DNA from: Mimosa pudica
Taxonomy: Eukaryota > Streptophyta > Magnoliopsida > Fabales > Fabaceae
NCBI GenBank assembly: GCA_029929735.1
Contig: JAKELP010000013.1
Span: 2,298,222 to 2,362,221, forward strand
Reading direction: 5' to 3'
Length of the DNA stretch: 64,000 bases
Shown here: piece after piece, positions 57,101-64,000 of the stretch
Numbering within the stretch: the first letter of the stretch is position 1
How the letters are laid out: every line of letters starts with the position of its first letter
Translations under genes and position numbers: made by a program
The notes under the pieces: model-generated
The model's database searches: none
What the model was told of the DNA's origin: nothing
The model's input: the letters and a program-made list of their open reading frames with translations, nothing else

Positions 57101-58236
57101 TTCCACATGTTTATATATATAGACACACACAGAGAATCCCTAATTCTTTGTAAGCACATCGAGTCGTCTAATTGAAAATTAAAGTGGTTGAATTAATAAC
57201 TTTTGTATTGAAAACAAAATAAATTCATCCATGTATAATATATAAAGTATTTTCTTGAAGCAAGAGAAATAGAATCAATGATATTTTAATTAGATATAAT
57301 ATATATAAGAAAAATTAATCCTAGCTGGTTATCTGTAATAGGAATAATATATATTTCTCTTGAAAAAAATGTTACTCTTAGTCCCGAATCTAATAGCTAG
57401 CTGTAGTTGATTTTTTTTTTGTATAAAATATAAACTCTTTTTTTTTCTATATTTACTATTTTTAAAAAATAAATTTGTATGACCTACAAACTCAGCTATA
57501 ATACAATGATATTTAAAAATTATTTACTCATATCGTTTTTTTGGGGGAAAAATAAAAGAAAGGGTTTTACACTTACATGCTTAAAAGTTACAGTTACAGG
57601 CCATCTCCAACACATGACAATTTAAAACCCAATTTATCCTTTATATTCATTCATCAACTCATTTTATGATCTTCAAACTTCTTAATCCTGGTTTCCTTCT
57701 TAAAAACAGAACTGTGTTTCAAATTTATATCAAATTTGATTCTCAAAGCAATTTGACATCCTTGTAAGTTTGTTGTATGATTTCAGTTGAAAAAAGTTTG
57801 TCGTATGATTTGTTCAACAATTCTCCTCAATTTTCTTAATTTGGTGATAGTATATGCAAACAATCAATTTGATTTCTCTTCAGAAATCGCAAGACCTAAA
57901 ATTAAATTGATACAGCTCACTCTATATTGATTGCAGAATGGCCTCCCCCTTCCCAACTGTACTGTACACCAAGGTTTGACAAAATTGTTGATATACTTGT
58001 ACTGTTGTACGTACACGTGCATTCAGAAAATGTATGAATAATTAAAATTTTAGTCCAAATTGTATTAATAATTAATGCAGGTTTTGACAGTACCTATTCA
58101 AATTTTAGAAGTATATGAAACAATTTCAACAACTTTTTTCTTTGAATTAAAGTGGCAAGCGATAAGACATGACTACATGAGGTTATAAACACAATCAAAT
58201 TTACGACATCTCTTTTACAATAAAGCTTTCATTTAG
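57101..58236. other. Intergenic, no gene seen
   Basis: AT-rich with long A and T runs. No exon, RNA gene or terminal repeats are found. Confidence 0.5.
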
Positions 58237-58245
58237 TTTAGATTA

Positions 58246-58623
58246 GGGCTTAACTGCAAAAAGGCCCACGCAATTGTCACGAAGGGGAAAAAATGTCACG
58301 TAAAATTTTTTGGTGCAAAACTATAAATCAAATTTCAAAATTGAGGCAAAAATGTTCATCAACGTTAATTTTTTTACTTTTTCACTCATCATTTATGTCC
58401 AATCATCATCATCTTAAATGGGCAAATAAATACATAAATTTGCCACATGTTTTAGTGAAAAATGAATCGACAGAAAATGATGCGTTAAAAAGTAAAAAAA
58501 TTAATGTGACGGGCATTTTTGTCCCAGTTTTGAAATTTGATTGACAATTTTGCTCCAAAAATATTTACATGGGTATATTTGCACCTTCGTGACAATTACA
58601 TGGGCATTTTTGCACTTTAACCC
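58246..58623. mobile_element. Foldback MITE, GGG/CCC ends, 9-bp TSD
   Basis: 378 bp with the exact duplication TTTAGATTA at 58237-58245 and 58624-58632. Ends GGGCTTAACTGCAAAAAGG and, inverted, GGGTTAAAGTGCAAAAATG. Same family as 44271-44648 and 41420-42121. Plus-strand frames at 58293-58732 are arm artefacts. Confidence 0.9.
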
Positions 58624-58850
58624 TTTAGATTATGATAAAAGCTCTTTTAAATTGATTTTTTTGAATACAAACTTAAAAATATACAAAATCAGATGCCGAA
58701 TCAAAAGGCAGAGACAAAGGAGTATTGTATGAAGACTTAAGTAGTGGCCGTCAACATCTTATTGGTACAATAACACGAAAAAGACACAAGACAAAATCAG
58801 GCGAAGAACATGGAAATTATTTAACTACTTTAAATTACCGAAATCATATA

Positions 58851-59090
58851 CTCCTTCCGGTCCTAAATATAAGACCTAATTGACTTTTTTAGAAAATCTT
58901 ATAAAAAAGCAAAATGAGTTAATTATAAATTGATTTACCTAATTTTTTCCCTTAGATTAGTTTATTTTACCTATAAATTAATGTATAATCTAAAAATATA
59001 TCAAATATGTCATGATTTAATAGTCTATTTCGCAACCTTAACCTCTCCAAAAAAAAGTCAATTATGTCTTATATTTAGGACCGGAGGTAG
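58851..59090. mobile_element. Stowaway MITE (subfamily C)
   Basis: 240 bp between TA 58849-58850 and TA 59091-59092. Ends CTCCTTCCGGTCCTAAATAT and, inverted, CTACCTCCGGTCCTAAATAT. Confidence 0.9.
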
Positions 59091-59366
59091 TATAATATGT
59101 TTAGAGTATGATCATACTCTCCTCTGATTCTGGCTGATAATGTCACACAACATCAGAATATTCAATTTGACTTACAAGTGTCCTCCTTTTCTTTCACGGA
59201 TGAAGGATCATCAATTATCCTCTGCCAATTCTCATGCTAAATCATCCATCTGTAATCTCATAAACATTCAGTTTCTATCTTCTTCCCCCTTTTTAAAGTA
59301 CAAATGTCTTTCTATTAGAATCAATTGTGTTTGAGATACAATTTTAATGTTAAACTTAGGCATATA

Positions 59367-59604
59367 CTACCTCCGGTCCTAAATATAGGACCTAATTAAC
59401 TTTTTTTGGAGAGATTAAGGTTGCGAAATAGGTTATTAAATGATAACATATTTGATATATTTTTAGATTATCCATTAGTTTATAAGTAAAATAAACTAGC
59501 TTAAGGGAAAAAATAGGTAAATCAATTTATAATTAACCTATTTTGCTTTTTTAAGGATTTTCCAGAGAAAGTGAATTAGGTCTTATATTTAGGACCGGAG
59601 GGAG
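59367..59604. mobile_element. Stowaway MITE (subfamily C), opposite orientation
   Basis: 238 bp between TA 59365-59366 and TA 59605-59606. It is the same family as 58851-59090, only 276 bp away, and inverted relative to it (the AACTTTTTTTGGAGAGATTAAGG side is now on the left). The pair can form a ~240-bp stem. Confidence 0.9.
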
Positions 59605-59606
59605 TA

Positions 59607-60336
59607 TTTTTTTTTTATCAAATACCCGAATTATTTGAGCATGTGGTGAAAGACTTGCATCTTTCACATGGTAGTACAACACCCAATTTATTATCCTTTT
59701 TAAATTTTCATCTTTAAAAGAAAGTATATGATGAATTACCATCAAAACTGTGCAAGTAAGGTTTCACCTAAAAATACGATCTATCATAGCAATAAAGCTT
59801 TACCATGATGTTAATATAAAATATTTTATAATAGTAATAACTCTTTCAAAGTAGTTTTCAAGCTTCTTTCAAATTTCAACCATTTGTTGAAAATAACTTC
59901 AAAATTCTGCCCGAGACGGAGGAGCAGAAAAATGTGAAAGCTTTACGCAATCTTGACACACACACACACACACATAAATGTAACATGCATGCATAAGATA
60001 AACGATATGAATGAACTACTATATGTGCCATAATCATAGCAGGAAAATAGAACGACATGCTTTACGTCCCACATGTCACATTTTGACATGTTCATCGGTT
60101 TATGGTAATGGTCCATCCATGATCAATATTTCGTTGAGTCTATGAATACTCTCAGATCATACTAGCTAGTATATAGAGAGAGATGTAAAAGCGAGTATAA
60201 TAATTGCAGTCCCACCAACTCTAAGACCATAAATCTCTAGCAACTGTCCTCCACAACCTCCCAATTAATGCTCTCTAGCCCTCTTTTCTTAATCACCTCT
60301 CCCACTACCCATCCCCTTCCCTTATTTATATATTGT
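59607..60336. other. Upstream region of the glycine-rich protein gene
   Basis: It contains an (AC)n run at 59957-59973 and a C/T-rich stretch at 60230-60325, with no other element recognised. The minus-strand frame at 59876-60058 reads through the microsatellite and is not a gene. Confidence 0.45.
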
Positions 60337-60344
60337 TATAAATA
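60337..60344 (+). promoter_or_regulatory. Probable TATA box of the glycine-rich protein gene
   Basis: TATAAATA lies 135 bp upstream of the chosen ATG at 60479. A C/T-rich stretch (60371-60390) follows ~30-45 bp downstream, where transcription would be expected to start. Confidence 0.55.
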
Positions 60345-60478
60345 TATATATCATATCCCACTAGCTACCATCACTTCCTCTCTCTCTTAGTATTACTATA
60401 TCACATATCCTCACACACACTAAACCCCATATTTTCTCAGACAATAACCACCATTTTTCAACTTTGGCTACTCAAAAA

Positions 60479-60949
60479 ATGAAAACTTTTTCCATCACCT
60501 CCACCACCTTTTTTTTCTTTCTAATTTTTCTCTTGTTCATATCTTCCTTCTCTCTAGCAACCCGACCCGCTTTTCATCCCTTCAAGGAGGAACTCAACAA
60601 GCAAAAGAAAGAAGGAGAAGTAGGAGGAAGTGACAACTATGGTGGCATGGGCGGGTATTATGGGCCTGGATCCGGGTTCATACCCGGATTTGGAAAAGGC
60701 TTTGCAGATGGGATAGTGGGAGGCGGATACGGGTCGGGTTATGGAGGCCCGAATGGAGGGTACTCAAAAGGTGGTGTCATAAGGCCAAGTGTTGTTTGCA
60801 AAGAGAAAGGGCCTTGTTTTCAGAAGAAGGTCACGTGCCCCTCCAAGTGCTTCTCCTCCTTCAGCCGCTCCGGCAAGGGCTACGGCGGTGGCGGCGGTGG
60901 CGGTGGCTGCACCATTGATTGCAAGAAGAAATGCACCGCCTATTGTTAA
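60479..60949 (+). CDS. Secreted glycine-rich protein with eight-cysteine tail
   Basis: Single exon, 156 residues. Residues 1-27 form a clear signal peptide (hydrophobic run FFFFLIFLLFI, likely cut after SLA at 27). A short charged region follows (HPFKEELNKQKKEGE), then a Gly/Tyr-rich domain (about 49-100) with GGY and GFG repeats. The C-terminal part is basic and has eight Cys at 107, 113, 120, 124, 144, 148, 152 and 156, split by a run of eight Gly (136-143). The spacing C-x3-C-x3-C-x3-C at the end and the PSKCF and GKGYGGG words match a conserved plant family of small glycine-rich proteins of unproven role, probably in the cell wall. The eight Cys suggest disulfide bonds after export. I start at ATG 60479; the frame is open five codons further to a TTG (60464), which is not used as a start here. 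A second plus-strand frame (60789-60971) is a GC-rich shadow. Neighbours give no functional hint. Confidence 0.85.
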   Translation: MKTFSITSTTFFFFLIFLLFISSFSLATRPAFHPFKEELNKQKKEGEVGGSDNYGGMGGYYGPGSGFIPGFGKGFADGIVGGGYGSGYGGPNGGYSKGGVIRPSVVCKEKGPCFQKKVTCPSKCFSSFSRSGKGYGGGGGGGGCTIDCKKKCTAYC

Positions 60950-61874
60950 GCAAGGCCTTGGCTTGTCTTAGCTACTTTATATGTATGGTATATACATATA
61001 TATATGGTATTATCCTAGTTATGAATGAACTATGATTAGTGCTCTCTTTAGGCTACTTTATATATGTGTTTAATAATATATATATTTATGGGGTGGCTTG
61101 TTTTGGGGATTTGTTTATGATTATTATCTCTATAGGAAGATTACTGCTATTATGTATGGAAGATTATGTGATGACTGAGAGGGTTTGTGATGGACTCTAT
61201 TTGTGACTATAATGAGTGATATTAAAAGAGTATTTTATATATGTTATTATATTACTACTATTATTTAATCTTCTCTTGCATCTCTCTCTCTCATCTTCTT
61301 ATAATATTCTTTGTTCTATAAAGCTAGTTATTTGTAGCTTAATTAATGTTTAGTTGTTAATTCTGTTCTAATAATTAATACCTCGATGTAACTCGATATA
61401 TTTTTTTCCTTTAAGATCTTCATCATTTAATATTGGCAAAACTGATTTTTTTCTCCACATTCAAAACAGATTTAAGGAGTTACCTTTTATTCTTTTGGTA
61501 CTTGATAAGGTGATTGGGAGTGACTTATATATATTTTTCATAAGATAAAGTGATAAACTACTTGCCTTTCTTTTAAAAACTCATTATGGGCAAATTTTTA
61601 GCATGATAGGAAGATTAGATGATGAAGATGGAAGAGCCCCAGGCATCACACAAGCTGTGATTTCTATGTCAAGTGATCGTGTATTATGCATATCTCCTTG
61701 ATACATGGAAATCGATGAGATTCCAAAATCTAAACATTATCCTCGTGCGTTCAAATCTAGATTAGAGATTAAAATATACACTCTTTCCTTCTTCAGGTCA
61801 CTAAGTTAAAGTCCATACTAAAGCCAGTTAGTTCAAGAATAAAAGGAACATCACACTATTTATGTATTATGGTA
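60950..61874. other. 3' flank of the glycine-rich protein gene and intergenic DNA
   Basis: The first ~150 bp with TATATGTATGG repeats and AATAATATAT near 61072 probably make up the 3' UTR and poly(A) region. The rest is AT-rich without features. Confidence 0.45.
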
Positions 61875-62158
61875 CTCCCTCACGTCTCTAATATAAGAGT
61901 CAAAATTTGAATGGTTTTAGTCTCTAATATAAGAGCTCATCTCACATTCTCTCCTCATTTAATGCGTTTTTTTCTATTTTGCCCCCAACTCTCTTTCATA
62001 TTTATTAATGTTTATTTCTTCTCTCTCTTAAAAGTATCATAATAAATATGAGCAATATTGGAAAATAAGCATTAACTCCAAACACTCAACTAACATTCAC
62101 ATGTTTTCTTAAGAAGCGTTTTTTTGGCGGCTAACTCTTATATTAGGGACCGGAGGAA
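61875..62158. mobile_element. Stowaway MITE (subfamily B)
   Basis: About 284 bp after TA 61873-61874. Left end CTCCCTCACGTCTCTAATAT; right end GGGACCGGAGGAATA has lost a base or two of the consensus GGAGGGAGTA. The interior follows the copy at 25714. Confidence 0.85.
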
Positions 62159-63261
62159 TATTATAATGTAGACTTAATCTTTCATCTAAATGCTCCAGTA
62201 TTCATATCACGTTACATCCTTTGCAAATCCACCAAATAATAGGTGAGTAGCAATAAATTTTAGAGAATTATTAGCTTTAAATCAGGCTGTTGGCCCGGAA
62301 AATGGAAACAATTAAATTCGATCAAAACAAACCCCAAAAAAAAAAACAATTCTTAATGGAGTTTGGAGAAAGACGTGCCTTGGCCCTCATCCCTTTACTT
62401 CCTACGTTTCAAAAAACATTCTTGGGCTAAAAATCAAATTACATATTAAGTAAGTCCGACTAACTTGCGCCTCAAACCCCCCATGTATCCCAATTTTAGA
62501 TGGAGGGTCCAAGCATGAAAAAAAAGGGAATAATCCTCTCCCATTTTACATCATCAAACAAGGAACTAAGGGGAGTAAAATCCCTCCATTCATCTTTGAA
62601 CTCCTCCCGTGATCAATAACAACCATAATTTTAGGGGAGAATTTCATTTTAGGACCAAAAATGAGAATTAATTTCTCTGCAGGACCAAAACATTCTGAAA
62701 TTTCTCTGCAGGACATAGGTCCCTAAGTGAATTAAAATGTGTGTTTGAAAAGGCTAAAAAGCCCTTAGTTATGAAGAAGGCTTTGGTCCTTGAATGAAAT
62801 AAATTACAAGAGCTTTATCAAACAATGCTTTCCCATTCTTCCTTTTAAGCAGACTTCTCTCAACCTACGAGCACACACATGAAGGAATTCTCAGTCCCTT
62901 TCTCGTTGGAACGCCTCTAACCTTGAAGCACACACATGAAAGAATTTGTTTTTTTTTTACTTATTTTATGTTCCTATTTTTTGTCATGATGTATGGCCGT
63001 AAATAAATGAAGGTACTCATAACCCCATAAAATCCAAGGAAGTACATAAGTTTTTCATGTCTGCATATCATTCTTCTTCACGACTTGAAAAAACTATATC
63101 GCATGTAAGCATGATACAATCACATACTTTCTAGTTTAGTTTTCTGTGTAGTCTTTGTTTTGTTAGTAAACTACAGTTTATATGCTTTCTATGAAAAAAA
63201 ATGGAATAAAGAGAGTTAAAGTTAATGTATGTGCATAACTTATTTTATTGTTTTACATCAT
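62159..63261. other. Intergenic, no gene seen
   Basis: A local duplication of TTTCTCTGCAGGAC (about 62669 and 62702), flanked by AGGACCAAAA words, suggests an arm of an unrecognised element. Near 62877 and 62930 GCACACACATGAA.GAATT occurs twice. No gene. Confidence 0.45.
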
Positions 63262-64000
63262 ACCTTGAACAAGTGAAATGCCCATTTAAACAACAGAAAC
63301 CCATGTTTGAACAGGTGAAATGACTATTTGAACAAATGATGGTTAGTGTCAGGGATATGTTTGGTATGAGACATTGAACAAGTGAAATGCCTCTTTAAAC
63401 AACAAAAACCCATATTTGAATAGGTGAAATGCCTCTTTAAACAACAAAAACCCATATTTGAATAGGTGAAATGTTCATTTGAACAACTAATGATTAGTGT
63501 CATGGACATTGTTTTACATCAGACCTTGAACAAGTGCAATATCTTTTTCAACAACAGAAACCCTTGTTTAAACATGTGAAATAATCATTTGAACAAGTAA
63601 TGGTTACTGTCAAACATGCATCAGACCTTGAACAAGTGAAATGATCTTTCCAACAAGTAAAACCCAGCTCTGAACATGTGAAATGGGCCTTTGAACAAAT
63701 AATGGTTAATGTCATGGACATATTTTGTATTAGACCTTCAACAAGTGAAATGCATGTTTTTCCATGTCTTGACCATTTTACTTGTTTAAATGTCCATTTC
63801 ACATGTTCAAAAGCGGGGTTTTTTTATTCAAAACAACATTTCACTTATTCAGGGTCTAATACACGTTTTTCATGCCATGATCATTTCACTTGTTCAAATG
63901 TCTCTTTCACCAGTTCAAAAGTGCCTTAAACAAGTAAAATGATGATTTGAACAAGGAAAACCCTCTTTTGAACAGGTAAAAAAGTCATTTGAACAAATGA
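63262..64000. repeat. Short-period tandem array with an inverted block
   Basis: The unit is built from ~35-bp modules of the type TTTGAACA.GTGAAATG...; higher-order starts (ACCTTGAACAAGTG) lie at 63262, 63371, 63523, 63625 and 63734, spaced 102-109 bp except one of 152, which contains an extra 42-44-bp module. From about 63765 to 63925 the modules run in the opposite direction (TTTCACTTGTTCAAA), then return to the first orientation. The array continues past the window. Frames on both strands (HFTCS..GF.C repeats) are by-products. Confidence 0.85.

Noticed and set aside
63324..63929. Frames on both strands with HFTCS..GFCC repeats, like a Cys-rich repeat protein
   Set aside because: The same peptides appear on both strands because the DNA array contains an inverted block; this is tandem-repeat translation, not a gene.

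Overview
This is a plant nuclear window, almost certainly from a eudicot. It is very AT-rich, has GT-AG spliced genes with plant-type organisation, and is filled with plant transposon classes: Stowaway MITEs, tRNA-derived SINEs, Helitrons and Ty3/gypsy-type LTR remnants. I cannot name the species. Only two intact protein-coding genes can be supported. Most of the rest is mobile DNA, much of it nested.

Layout. 1-2.2 kb: a degenerate ~97-bp tandem repeat and a SINE with a duplicated internal segment. 2.2-16 kb: Stowaway MITEs of several subfamilies mixed with long-inverted-repeat elements, many with exact 9-bp target-site duplications, plus a second SINE. 16-19.6 kb: a third SINE, an LTR-like remnant and a foldback element. 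20-25.2 kb: a minus-strand Helitron, diverged 115-bp repeats, a Tat/Ogre-like LTR, and a possible minus-strand gene broken at the LTR edge. 25.7-28.9 kb: a MITE cluster. 29.07-31.92 kb: a three-exon HAL2/SAL1-like 3'(2'),5'-bisphosphate nucleotidase gene with a MITE in intron 1 and a foldback element in its promoter region. 33.5-40.4 kb: a large plus-strand Helitron-like element built from three near-identical ~1775-bp units. 40.6-46 kb: nested MITEs. 46.7-48.7 kb: a second copy of the minus-strand Helitron, carrying an exon-sized piece of a methylenetetrahydrofolate reductase gene. 50.1-52.2 kb: a ~1.03-kb tandem duplication with an F-box-like gene fragment in each copy. 52.6-59.6 kb: further foldback elements, a gypsy 3'-end remnant, a hAT-type MITE and Stowaways. 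60.48-60.95 kb: a secreted glycine-rich, eight-cysteine protein. 63.26 kb to the end: a short-period tandem array containing an inverted block.

The two genes are not functionally linked. The nucleotidase removes the 3'-phosphate from PAP, a by-product of sulfation, in an organelle. The glycine-rich protein is predicted to be secreted to the cell wall. The main interest lies in the mobile DNA: a coherent group of elements ending GGG...CCC with exact 9-bp duplications, a Helitron with repeated 5' ends, and a Helitron-borne MTHFR exon. All family assignments rest on reading motifs by eye; no database search was possible.
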